Assembly (NCBI GenBank): GCA_012032555.1
Contig: JAAUSR010000010.1
Location: 46,132 to 110,131, forward strand
Length of the DNA stretch: 64,000 nt
Origin: Thioploca sp.
GTDB taxonomy: Bacteria; Pseudomonadota; Gammaproteobacteria; Beggiatoales; Beggiatoaceae
Reading direction: 5' to 3'
How positions within the stretch are numbered: the stretch's first letter is position 1; each line of letters opens with the position of its first letter. Shown one piece after another: positions 29,473 through 37,636 of the stretch. The translations under genes and the position numbers were made by a program. Below the pieces are notes generated by a model. That model saw only the letters and a list, made by a program, of their open reading frames with translations, did not search any database and was not told where the DNA came from.

Positions 29473-32400
29473 TTGACTTTAACTCAAGATTTAATTTGTA
29501 CGGCTCAATTTGAGTTACGCCAAGAAACGCTAGTAGTGGAAAAGCAAGGTGCTGGAAACGTTAATGACTTATTAGGCATTGATTGTGGTGAGGTTTGTCA
29601 GGCCAATTATCCAACCGGTACGGTGGTTACACTCGTGGCGACATCAGCGGAAAATAGTGTATTTCAAAGTTGGCAAGACGAATGTGGTCAAAGTAATGAA
29701 AATACAACTATGATTACCTTGGACACCAGTAAAATTTGTACCGCTATCTTTATACCTAAAAGTGAAAACGCTATTCCAAACCAGGAAACGTTAATGATTG
29801 CAACTACAAAAGGTGAAGTCACTGTTACTACTGCTGAAACGCTTTCTTGCCAAGATAGCTGTACTTACCATTATCCTAAAGACACCCTCATCACTTTGGA
29901 GGCTAAAGCTGATGAAGGTTATCGTTTAGTTCAGTGGCAGGGAGATTGTGGTGAATCCAATGATAGCCTAATTACGATTACCTTAAACAGTTCTAAAACT
30001 TGTTCCGTTCAATTTGAACAGCTTGCAGAGCAAGTACCTGCTACGGAAGCGTATCGTTTACAGGTAATTGTCCAGGGTCTTGGACAGGTAACGAGTGAGC
30101 CAACTGGAATCAATTGTTGGTCGGATAATCAGCAAGAATGTAACTATACCAGCACCGTTGCTACCACCGTGAAACTCACCGCTTCACCAATTAATGACAG
30201 TGAATTTACTGGCTGGGAAGGCGATTGCCAGAGTCAAGAAACTACCTTATTGGTACCCATGCTAGGAAGTAAAGTGTGCGTAGCACGGTTTGAACCGGTG
30301 AAACGAATTGAATTTACCCAATCTTCCTGGTTAGTTACTGAATTTGGAGAAGAATCTACCTTAGATAAACGTGGTCATTTCATTACTCTGCCCATTAATA
30401 AAAGTGGTGATGACTTGGTGACTGTCCATTGGCAAGCAATTGATGGTACTGCTAAACTTAATGAAGATTATATGGTTATCTCGTCTTCAACACTCACTGG
30501 AGCTACCGGGGAACAACTGCAAGGAATCAAAGTATTCATTATTGATGATGCCATACCTGAAGCGGATGAAACGTTTAAAATAGCTTTATCTCCGCTAGGC
30601 GGTTCTACACAATTGGGTACGGTTAATCAAGTTGAGGTAGTCATTCAAGATGATGATAAAACGACTGCTTGTACGCTGCCGTTACAACCAGCCAGACAAA
30701 CGGTGTCGTTATGGCAAGGTGAATCTAAAGTCGTAACCCTCAGCGGGGGAAGTGGTCAACGATACGTGGAAGAAAATTTTAATCATTCTCTAGTTACAGT
30801 GACGCCATTATTTCCAAACACTGGCGACGCGAAACTCATTTTGACGCCTCAACACGTTGGGGAAACTCAGTTAACTGTGAAAGATGAATGTGGAAACGAA
30901 GCAGTGCTGGAAGTATCTGTACAAGAACGATCACCCTTACCCGATAATTCTTGTATTCCCGATCCCAAATTAGTTTGGCAACCGGCAGAACAATCCATCA
31001 CGTTATTTATAGGGGAAGAACCTCGGATTTATTGGCTAACTGGTGGACAAGGCCAACGTCAATTAGTTCAGGCACCCGACGCCCAAATCGTCAACTTAGA
31101 ACAAATTGAATTTCCAGCAACTGCCGGTGCACAACTGACTTTAAGTTCTCGTCAGGTAGAAGGTACGACCACTCTGGTAGTGAGTGATTGTGCCGGTCAC
31201 CAGGCGGTAATGAATCTAAACATTGTTAAACCAGACAATCAAGAAGTATGTCAAGCTTTGCAACCGCAACAACAACATATTTCTTTGTTGACAGATAGTC
31301 AGCCAATTACTTTATCATTCAACGGTAGCCAAGTTGGTCTAGATTTAGTTCAACTTCCTAACCCGCTGACAGTTACTCTGGAGACATTGAAAACGTTGTC
31401 GAGTAATCTAACTCAACTCGTTCTCAGTCCACGTGATCCTGGTCAAACGCAATTGGAATTAGATAATTGTGCTCATCAACCAGTACTGGTAGATATTACG
31501 GTATTAAAACCCAATACCTTGGCTTATTTTTGTGAACTAGACCATCGACACGATGAACTATGTATCAATCCCGATGAAACCAGAAATATTTACGCGAATG
31601 GTATGGCTGTGGACGCAACCGGTGAATCCATTGACCTACCGGTTAATTGGCAAACACAACTACTGGTTAATTCACAACAACTCGATGAAATTCCTATTGT
31701 GTCTGTTGCAGATAAGTTAACTGTACAAGTAACGACTATTTCCGAGCAGCTCAACTATCAACCGGCTGAATTAATTGTGTTATTGGAACATCAAGGCCAG
31801 TTTTATTTTCCAACCGTAGACATACTGACTTCAACCACAAACATTGAAGAAACTAATGAATTTTCTACACCAACCCGAGTTAATTCAAAATGGTCTCAGT
31901 GGAACGAAAGATGGGCTGATTTAAGGCATGTGAAGTTAATTAATCATTTAGCGACCATTCATGAAGAAACTTTTACATTCAAACTACTGCCAGACCTAAA
32001 TGGTGATTTGACTTTATATATTGGTTATCGGCTTGAAGATGGTCGTCTAGTTTTCAATGGTCACCGACCGCTCCGTTTGGTTGGTGCCAATGGCCTGATA
32101 TTTTCCTCTTTAGGCGAATATCAAGATTCACGGGCATACTTTAATGTTCAGGTACAAAAAGAAGGGGAACAGATCGACGTGAGAACACAAATCTACCCGG
32201 CTCCTGAACATCTTTATCAACTTGCAGATCTTATTATGGTAGCTATTTATTTTGCGCCGGAAGGTAAAGTGCTGAATTTTTCGCGTTCTGCTAATCAACA
32301 ATGGCAACCTTGGGATGGCCAGTTAAGTACTTTGGAAATAGCTGAAACTAATGTACTGCTAACCGGACCAATAGAAACCGAAGTATTTTCAGGAAACTTA

Positions 32401-32505
32401 AATTATTTGGTAGGAACAATAAATCTTTATCTAGGCTATCGGCAATTATTAGGAGATACGCTCATATTTAATGGTAAAGCACCTATGGTGTTGACCTTAC
32501 CTTAG
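29473..32505 (+). CDS. C-terminal part of the giant repeat protein (Calx-beta and tandem repeats)
   Basis: This 1010-residue frame is the in-frame continuation of the previous entry (no further stops from 29452; the first start-like codon is the TTG at 29473). In order it carries the remaining CGEVCQ-type repeats (to about 275, pattern C-x3-C then G/A-T-V-x-L-x-A), a Calx-beta domain (about 277-390, with DGTAKLNEDY and IIDDAIPEADETF), three repeats of about 95 residues opening with a Cys and ending in a D-C/E-C strand (about 396-690), and two C-terminal modules ending LYIGYRLEDGRLVFNG and LYLGYRQLLGDTLIFNG. Without its own signal peptide it could not be exported alone. The full product would be about 1638 residues. 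Confidence 0.75.
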   Translation: MTLTQDLICTAQFELRQETLVVEKQGAGNVNDLLGIDCGEVCQANYPTGTVVTLVATSAENSVFQSWQDECGQSNENTTMITLDTSKICTAIFIPKSENAIPNQETLMIATTKGEVTVTTAETLSCQDSCTYHYPKDTLITLEAKADEGYRLVQWQGDCGESNDSLITITLNSSKTCSVQFEQLAEQVPATEAYRLQVIVQGLGQVTSEPTGINCWSDNQQECNYTSTVATTVKLTASPINDSEFTGWEGDCQSQETTLLVPMLGSKVCVARFEPVKRIEFTQSSWLVTEFGEESTLDKRGHFITLPINKSGDDLVTVHWQAIDGTAKLNEDYMVISSSTLTGATGEQLQGIKVFIIDDAIPEADETFKIALSPLGGSTQLGTVNQVEVVIQDDDKTTACTLPLQPARQTVSLWQGESKVVTLSGGSGQRYVEENFNHSLVTVTPLFPNTGDAKLILTPQHVGETQLTVKDECGNEAVLEVSVQERSPLPDNSCIPDPKLVWQPAEQSITLFIGEEPRIYWLTGGQGQRQLVQAPDAQIVNLEQIEFPATAGAQLTLSSRQVEGTTTLVVSDCAGHQAVMNLNIVKPDNQEVCQALQPQQQHISLLTDSQPITLSFNGSQVGLDLVQLPNPLTVTLETLKTLSSNLTQLVLSPRDPGQTQLELDNCAHQPVLVDITVLKPNTLAYFCELDHRHDELCINPDETRNIYANGMAVDATGESIDLPVNWQTQLLVNSQQLDEIPIVSVADKLTVQVTTISEQLNYQPAELIVLLEHQGQFYFPTVDILTSTTNIEETNEFSTPTRVNSKWSQWNERWADLRHVKLINHLATIHEETFTFKLLPDLNGDLTLYIGYRLEDGRLVFNGHRPLRLVGANGLIFSSLGEYQDSRAYFNVQVQKEGEQIDVRTQIYPAPEHLYQLADLIMVAIYFAPEGKVLNFSRSANQQWQPWDGQLSTLEIAETNVLLTGPIETEVFSGNLNYLVGTINLYLGYRQLLGDTLIFNGKAPMVLTLP

Positions 32506-32563
32506 ATTCATACTAACTTGCGTTCCAGCACGAGTAGCACAAGTAGGTTGAGTTGATAAACTC

Positions 32564-32701
32564 AGCTAGTGTTCTGTCAAACTTATTTTAACGGGTTAGG
32601 TTGTAGGGGCAAACCTACGTGTTTGCCCATAATAGCGATACCTAGGGCAGACACGTAGGTCTGCCCCTACTCGTCAACATTCACTTGATGGGACACTAGC
32701 T
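32564..32701. repeat. MITE-like element with 17-bp inverted ends
   Basis: AGCTAGTGTTCTGTCAA (32564-32580) and TTGATGGGACACTAGCT (32685-32701) are inverted copies with three mismatches. Between them lie GTAGGGGCAAACCTACGTGT and GGGCAGACACGTAGGTCTGC, the same two modules as at 25770-25845 but in the opposite order. About 138 bp, no coding capacity. Confidence 0.7.
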
Positions 32702-32734
32702 ATAAATAACCCAAAAGAGATTGGTGTTTATCTT

Positions 32735-32776
32735 GAATAAGCGGGGTTTCGTTTCTCAACTTAACCTACTCGTGCT
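32735..32776. repeat. 42-bp dispersed repeat, copy A
   Basis: Begins GAATAAGCGGGGTTTCGTTT and ends CCTACTCGTGCT. Related copies lie at 33449 and 33807, and a partial inverted copy near 32527-32570. It lies directly upstream of the 32814 gene and extends the frame there, which is why the later ATG is chosen for that gene. Confidence 0.65.
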
Positions 32777-32813
32777 TTTTCAAATAATTTCAACCGCCCA
32801 ATTAAGGAATACT

Positions 32814-33431
32814 ATGGCTTATGGTCAATTTAAAACTTATGAAGAAGTTGCCCTAAAATTTGGAATTAAATTGATTGAACAGGCTTTTGTAGAAGAACAA
32901 GAAATTATCATCGCCCCAGCTCTTGTTGATTTTATTAAGAACAATCTGAAATTACGACGAAATTACGTTAGCGAAAATGCTATCTGCGAAATGATGATTG
33001 CACCGATTTTAGGAATTATTTCTTATCACCATGATTTGCCGCTGTGGTCTCATGTTAGATTTGATATTTCTGCCGAAGAAGGATTAATTGGGGTACCCGA
33101 TTTTTTGGTGGCACCGGCTTCGCCAGTTGGAACTATTTTTGTCAATCCGGTGATATGTGTTGCTGAGGTTAAGAAAGAAAATTTCAATGAAGGTTGGGCA
33201 CAAGTGTTAGCAGAAATGATTGCAGCACAACGCTTTAATGGTGATGAACAGCGAGAAATTTTTGGAATTGTTACCACCGGTAATATTTGGCAATTTGGCA
33301 AATTGCAGCAAAAAGCGTTAACGATAGATGTGGTTACCTATTCAGCATTAGAAAATTTATCCAAGCTGTTTAATATCATTAATTGGCTTTACCATGTCGC
33401 TAAATTAAATTTAAATCTTTACAATCAATAA
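32814..33431 (+). CDS. PD-(D/E)XK nuclease-like protein
   Basis: The frame is open from 32721, but the first 31 codons read through a dispersed repeat, and ATG 32814 has AAGGA at good spacing, giving 205 residues. The core GVPDFLVAP followed by VICVAEVKKENF is a clear PD-(D/E)XK signature, with AQVLAEMIAAQ as the following helix and IFGIVTTGNIWQFGKL as the next strand pair. The same family type is seen in the frameshifted 26011 gene. Repeats of one family flank it on both sides (32735 and 33449), so it looks like a cassette. Substrate unknown; no methylase nearby. Confidence 0.75.
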   Translation: MAYGQFKTYEEVALKFGIKLIEQAFVEEQEIIIAPALVDFIKNNLKLRRNYVSENAICEMMIAPILGIISYHHDLPLWSHVRFDISAEEGLIGVPDFLVAPASPVGTIFVNPVICVAEVKKENFNEGWAQVLAEMIAAQRFNGDEQREIFGIVTTGNIWQFGKLQQKALTIDVVTYSALENLSKLFNIINWLYHVAKLNLNLYNQ

Positions 33432-33448
33432 TATGGTAGTGCTAGAAT

Positions 33449-33490
33449 GAATAAGCTAGGTTTCATTCCTCAATCCAGCCTACTCGTGCT
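33449..33490. repeat. 42-bp dispersed repeat, copy B
   Basis: Begins GAATAAGCTAGGTTTCATTC and ends CCTACTCGTGCT. It lies 18 bp after the stop of the nuclease-like gene. Confidence 0.65.
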
Positions 33491-33664
33491 ATCTGACGAA
33501 GCTTTGGAAAACAACTACCTTTAACTTGGGAGTATATTTTCATATGCTTAAAATTTAGTTATTATTTTTTACAGTTCAATCGTAATAGATGACATATTTT
33601 AGACATTATTTTGTATTTATGGTTCTACCCACCGAACTTAAAAAAATAGCAAAGGCACGACTAA

Positions 33665-33806
33665 TTGATTGAACTACAAATAACAAAAAAGCTCGGTAGG
33701 GTGTATAAGCGAAGCGCCATACACCATTAGTTGAACTCGATGAAGGTAGATGACGGCTGGCACCTTATCCACCCTACGCTTCTAGTTTATTTCGTTGATT
33801 GAACTA
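33665..33806. mobile_element. Small palindromic insertion flanked by 12-bp direct repeats
   Basis: TTGATTGAACTA occurs at 33665-33676 and again at 33795-33806, directly flanking 118 bp. The insert has inverted arms (GGTAGGGTG near its left, CACCCTAC near its right, with A-rich ends CAAATAAC and the reverse complement CGAAATAAAC) and an inner hairpin GGTGTAT/ATACACC (33700-33725). The direct repeats look like a target-site duplication. Confidence 0.6.
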
Positions 33807-33848
33807 TAATAAGTTGAGTTTCGTTCATTAACCCAGCCTACTCGTGCT
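33807..33848. repeat. 42-bp dispersed repeat, copy C
   Basis: Copy aligned with those at 32735 and 33449, ending CCTACTCGTGCT. It lies between the palindromic insertion and the ART-like gene. Confidence 0.6.
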
Positions 33849-33904
33849 AGGTATATTGAAGTAACGTATGATAACAACTAAAAAAGTATCAATCTCAAAA
33901 TTTA

Positions 33905-34291
33905 ATGGATAAATTAAAATTGTATCATGGGACATCCTCAAATCGTGCTTCAAAAATTTGTACCAATGGATTTAGAGTAGGAATAGATAATGTTGTCTTT
34001 TTTGCTGAAGAAGCTAAATCGGCAGAATATTTTGCTTTAACAACTAAAATACCTAGAGGACAAATGCTACCTCAAAGTTTTACCACCATTATTTTTGATA
34101 TACCGATGGAATTAGCTATTGAACTTTGATTATTAACACGTTATCTCATTGGTGAATACCGACAAGCACCTTCAATTCAACCCGGTGAATCACCTTATGA
34201 ACGAATATTAATAGGTCAAAAAAAAATACAAGTTTTTAACGCTAATCTGAGAAACAATCAAATTGATACTTGCCGATGGCAATTAAAATAA
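33905..34291 (+). pseudogene. ADP-ribosyltransferase-like (PARP/Tpt1-type) protein with a premature stop
   Basis: The first 74 codons read KLYHGTSSNRASKICTNGF and VVFFAEEAKSAEYFA, the pattern of the first strands of PARP/Tpt1-type ADP-ribosyltransferases: an H in YHGTS, then a hydrophobic-F-x(4)-A-x-Y-F-A helix start. TGA at 34127-34129 interrupts the frame, which then continues open for 53 more codons (LLTRYLIGEYRQAP, then YERILIGQKKIQVFN) to TAA at 34289-34291, one base before the ATG of the next gene. The tight spacing suggests the 128-codon frame was one gene, translationally coupled to its neighbour. The family call is a motif impression, moderately supported. Confidence 0.55.
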
Positions 34292-34292
34292 A

Positions 34293-34841
34293 ATGAATAC
34301 CCCAACTAATTTTAAAAAACTTATTATCAAACTAAATCAGAAAAATTTACCAGAATCTATTGAGAAAGAATTTTTAAGGTTAGGTCAATCTGCCTTTGAT
34401 TATCTATTTGACGCTATCGAAGCTAATCAATTAACTGAAAGACAAACGGTTAATGCGTTTTATATTTTATTTAATTTGACTAGGGAATATTGTTATGGTG
34501 AACAAAATCGTCTACTCAAACTGGCTTTACAAAAAATGACAGACAACAGTAGCAAGCTTATAAAAACTGAAGCTGCAATTATTGTTATTCGCTTAGCTGA
34601 ACTGGGAAAAAAATTTCCGGCCTTATGCCTTTCTCAGGATATTATTATTGGTATCATGGAAAAAATTCAATCAGAATTACCTCAACCGGCCTATTCTTAT
34701 GTGGAAAAATATCTAGCTACTCAAAAGTCTGAGATATTTAAGGCTGAAATCAAGCAATTTTCGTTATACCCATATTTTAATACCATAGAATTTTGCGAAA
34801 TTCCCTTTAAGAAAGATTTTCCTGAAATCATTATTTATTGA
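34293..34841 (+). CDS. All-helical hypothetical protein, partner of the ART-like gene
   Basis: The 182-residue product is predicted all-helical for about 150 residues, with repeating hydrophobic patterns like HEAT or ARM repeats (NAFYILFNLTREY, AAIIVIRLAELGKK). No signal peptide, membrane segment or catalytic motif is apparent. The ATG begins one base after the stop of the ART-like frame and the next gene starts 14 bp after its own stop, so it sits in the middle of a tight operon. Its place next to a possible toxin-like enzyme would fit an antitoxin or regulatory partner, but nothing in the sequence proves this. Confidence 0.65.
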   Translation: MNTPTNFKKLIIKLNQKNLPESIEKEFLRLGQSAFDYLFDAIEANQLTERQTVNAFYILFNLTREYCYGEQNRLLKLALQKMTDNSSKLIKTEAAIIVIRLAELGKKFPALCLSQDIIIGIMEKIQSELPQPAYSYVEKYLATQKSEIFKAEIKQFSLYPYFNTIEFCEIPFKKDFPEIIIY

Positions 34842-34854
34842 GATAAGAAATTTT

Positions 34855-35277
34855 ATGAAAGAAAAGCTAATCAGTAACCATTCAGTCAATATCAGTGGAA
34901 GTGCAACAAGTAACGTAATCCAAACTGGTGATCACAATGTTGGCACTGTGAACTATCAAAAAATAACATTACCGCCTTCTGAAAGTGTGGATGTAAAAGC
35001 TGAATTGAAAGTATTACACGAAATATTAGCAAAAATGGATACACCGAATAATCAAAAAATTAATAATGCGTTCAGTGATGTTGAAGATGAATTAACCAGA
35101 TCACCGCCAAATAAAAATGAAATTGGAACAGCTTTAGAACGTGCTTTGAGGTACGCTAAACAAGCAGATACTTTTGCAAAATCAATCAAAGAACTAACAC
35201 CAATAATCATAAATATTGCAGCTTGGTTAGGGAAAAGTGGAAATAAAATACTGGAATTTATCGGATTATCTGTTTAA
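34855..35277 (+). CDS. Small protein with an N-terminal VIQTG motif and a hydrophobic C-terminus
   Basis: The 140-residue product opens with a short strand-rich motif, SVNISGSATSNVIQTGDHN (residues 10-28), then a helical middle (about 42-110, KAELKVLHEIL and EIGTALERALRYAKQ) and a hydrophobic C-terminus (about 116-140, TPIIINIAAWLG). The N-terminal motif recurs in the next protein as SIDIGKDANKNVIQTGTDN. Similar leaders, of the ISG-x-VIxGD-x-N kind, occur on bacterial conflict proteins near NACHT, TIR and CHAT genes; that link is from general knowledge, not proven here. A tail of this kind could insert into membranes. It lies 14 bp downstream of the helical gene. Confidence 0.65.
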   Translation: MKEKLISNHSVNISGSATSNVIQTGDHNVGTVNYQKITLPPSESVDVKAELKVLHEILAKMDTPNNQKINNAFSDVEDELTRSPPNKNEIGTALERALRYAKQADTFAKSIKELTPIIINIAAWLGKSGNKILEFIGLSV

Positions 35278-35357
35278 TAATAAAAGTAATAGTCGCCCTA
35301 AATGACAAGGTTTACACACAAAAACGAAGGTTTGTATTTTCAATTAATTGAGTATTC

Positions 35358-36734
35358 TTGATGTCTAATATTAAAGATTCAAATATTGACAATCATTCTA
35401 TAGATATTGGTAAGGACGCTAACAAGAATGTAATACAGACAGGAACTGACAATATCAGCCAAATTATTAATATTAATTTGAATATTAATTTGTTAACGGA
35501 AGAACAATTAAGAAAAATCTCAAGTGACTTAAAATTAATAAATAGAGGGCAAAACCAATCGCTAGATAGAGAAAGTACTCTACAATATATTGATCAGCAA
35601 ATATCAATCGATAAACCTTCTCAAAAAAGTATCCCGGCTGAACCTGACAAACAAAAAGTTTTTATAGAACTCCTTTTTAACTTAGGAGTCATGTTTGCTA
35701 ATGGTGGTGTTGGTGGTGTATTTAAAAACGAACTAAAGGATGAAGTAAAAGCTATCAAATACCTTCAAGCAGCTGCTAAATTAGAGCATGCCCAAGCTCA
35801 ACTCTATTTAGGTTTGATGCATGAACAAGGTCGAGGTATTACTCAAGATTATAAAGAAGCAATGGCGTGGTACCAAAAAGCGGCTGAACAAGGTAATGCT
35901 CTGGCACAATATGCATTAGGACTTATGTATGATGCTGGTCGTGGCGTTGCTAAAGATTATGAAAAAGCTTGTTCCTATTTTCAAAAATCGGCTGAGCAGG
36001 GTGATACGAACGCTCAATTTTGTTTAGGCATTATATACTCTAATAAAACTGAGTGGCGTGGTATTCTTAAAGACGATATAAAATCCTTAGAATGGTTTCA
36101 AAAGGCAGCGAATAATGGACATATTGATGCCCAATTTAACTTGGGAATTATATATGAACGTGGTTACGGAATAGAAAAAAACGAGGCAGAAGCTTTTCAA
36201 TGGTATAAGAAAGCAGCTGAGCAAGGATACGCCGATACACAATGTAATTTAGGCGTTATGTATGCTAATGGAATTGGAATTACTCCCAATGGTAAAAAAG
36301 CGGTTACTTGGTATAAGAGAGCAGCTAGACAAGCGCATATTCAAGCACAATTTAATTTAGGATTGATATATCTTAAAGGACATCCTGATATTCCTAAAAA
36401 TGGTCAGGAAGCGATTACTTATTTTACCGAAGTGGCTGAACAAGGTGATGCTCGTGCACAATATATTTTAGGTCGGATTTTGATTGAGAATGCGCCGGAA
36501 GAGATTTCCAAAGAAACTTTAGAGTGTTACCAAACAGCTATTAAATATTTTCAAGAGTCAGCGGAACAAGGACATGCTGATGCACAGTGTAGTTTGGGAA
36601 TGGCATATGAAACCGGTGTTGGTGTTTCTAAGAAAGATCTTGCACAAGCCATTAAATGGTATCAAAAAGCAGCTATTCAAGGACATTCTACAGCGCAAAA
36701 AAAGTTAAAAATATTGTCTGATAGCCAGAGTTAA
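35358..36734 (+). CDS. Sel1-repeat protein with an N-terminal VIQTG motif
   Basis: The 458-residue product has an N-terminal motif SIDIGKDANKNVIQTGTDN (about 14-32) shared with the preceding gene, an Asn/Ile-rich linker, and then eight or nine Sel1-type repeats (about 130-450), each near 36 residues with AWYQKAAEQG, A-QY-LG-MY and G-GV. Sel1 repeats form alpha solenoids that bind partner proteins. No signal peptide is seen, so it is probably cytoplasmic. It starts 80 bp after the previous gene on the same strand. The shared leader suggests the two proteins meet the same partner or each other. Confidence 0.82.
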   Translation: MMSNIKDSNIDNHSIDIGKDANKNVIQTGTDNISQIININLNINLLTEEQLRKISSDLKLINRGQNQSLDRESTLQYIDQQISIDKPSQKSIPAEPDKQKVFIELLFNLGVMFANGGVGGVFKNELKDEVKAIKYLQAAAKLEHAQAQLYLGLMHEQGRGITQDYKEAMAWYQKAAEQGNALAQYALGLMYDAGRGVAKDYEKACSYFQKSAEQGDTNAQFCLGIIYSNKTEWRGILKDDIKSLEWFQKAANNGHIDAQFNLGIIYERGYGIEKNEAEAFQWYKKAAEQGYADTQCNLGVMYANGIGITPNGKKAVTWYKRAARQAHIQAQFNLGLIYLKGHPDIPKNGQEAITYFTEVAEQGDARAQYILGRILIENAPEEISKETLECYQTAIKYFQESAEQGHADAQCSLGMAYETGVGVSKKDLAQAIKWYQKAAIQGHSTAQKKLKILSDSQS

Positions 36735-36812
36735 CCTTCTCTTTAGACCGACTATCTATCTATCGTATGCCCAACTGTTTAACGCACCCTATTTGCTCAT
36801 CATCTGTTTCAG

Positions 36813-37625
36813 TTAGGCTAAATTCCCCCGCCGAAATAACCAATAACCCCAAATAGCACAACCGGTTCCGAGTATGAATGGATAAGCAAAAGACCAAATC
36901 AAGTAACCAATTTGCCCAAAATGATCTAAAATAACATAAGCGGTTGATCCTAACAGAATCAATTGCGGATCAAATAATAACATTGAGTCAGTGCGGAAAG
37001 TTTGCAGTGGATTGATTAACGCAATCAATATCAAAATGGTTGGCGAGAATTGAGCACCAACCATAAAGCCAAGTAAAATCAAATCGAGCAGTAATAAGAA
37101 TAATAACCAAATTGCAAAAGCAGTTCCTTGAGCAGTATCAACGGAATGAGCAATGCTGGAAATGAGTATCCCTATCCCTAAAAAGCACCAAGCTAGAACC
37201 ATGAGTAAGCCGGTGTATAAAATAAAGAGATGCCAAGGAATATCGATATGACGCCACCATGATCAACCCGCAGCGATGAGCATGGCGAGGAAAACCGGTA
37301 AGAAAATAACTAACCATCGACCCATTATTTTGCCCCAATACCAAGCAAATAGGGAAACGGGTAAAGACTGCCACTGAACTAATAGATTAGTCAAAGCGAG
37401 TTCTGAGTAGCGCATGGTAAGATGACAAAGCCATTCCGGCATCTTTTCTAATTGTTCATCAACGACTCGATCATCCAAGCTGATTTTACCGCTATCTAAT
37501 TCGATTACCCGATTTACTAACCGTGCTAATTCATCTAACCGATGGCTAAATCAGCGTTATCGCCGGTTGTTGTCTGGCAAGCAGTAATTCAAAAAAAACT
37601 TGTCGGGCTGGTGGATCGAGATTCG
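36813..37625 (-). pseudogene. Decayed NosF/NosY-like ABC transporter (ATPase tail fused to permease)
   Basis: On the reverse strand from about 37625, NLDPPARQVFFELLLARQQ and SHRLDELARLVNRVIELDSG are the C-terminal half of a NosF-type ABC ATPase, broken by a TAG/TGA pair and a frame change near 37545. The frame then runs on without a stop into a NosY/ABC-2 type permease (LAWCFLGIGILISSIAHS, LINPLQTFR) and is interrupted again by TGA at about 37265. The ATPase N-terminus is missing. The permease tail ends normally at 36813. This is a relic with an internal deletion that fused the two subunits. The Nos assignment is by resemblance only. Confidence 0.65.
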
Positions 37626-37636
37626 CCGCTGGTGCA

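Noticed and set aside
26011..33431. A type I restriction system built from the two PD-(D/E)XK genes
   Set aside because: No methylase, specificity subunit or helicase domain occurs; both are short stand-alone nuclease-fold proteins.
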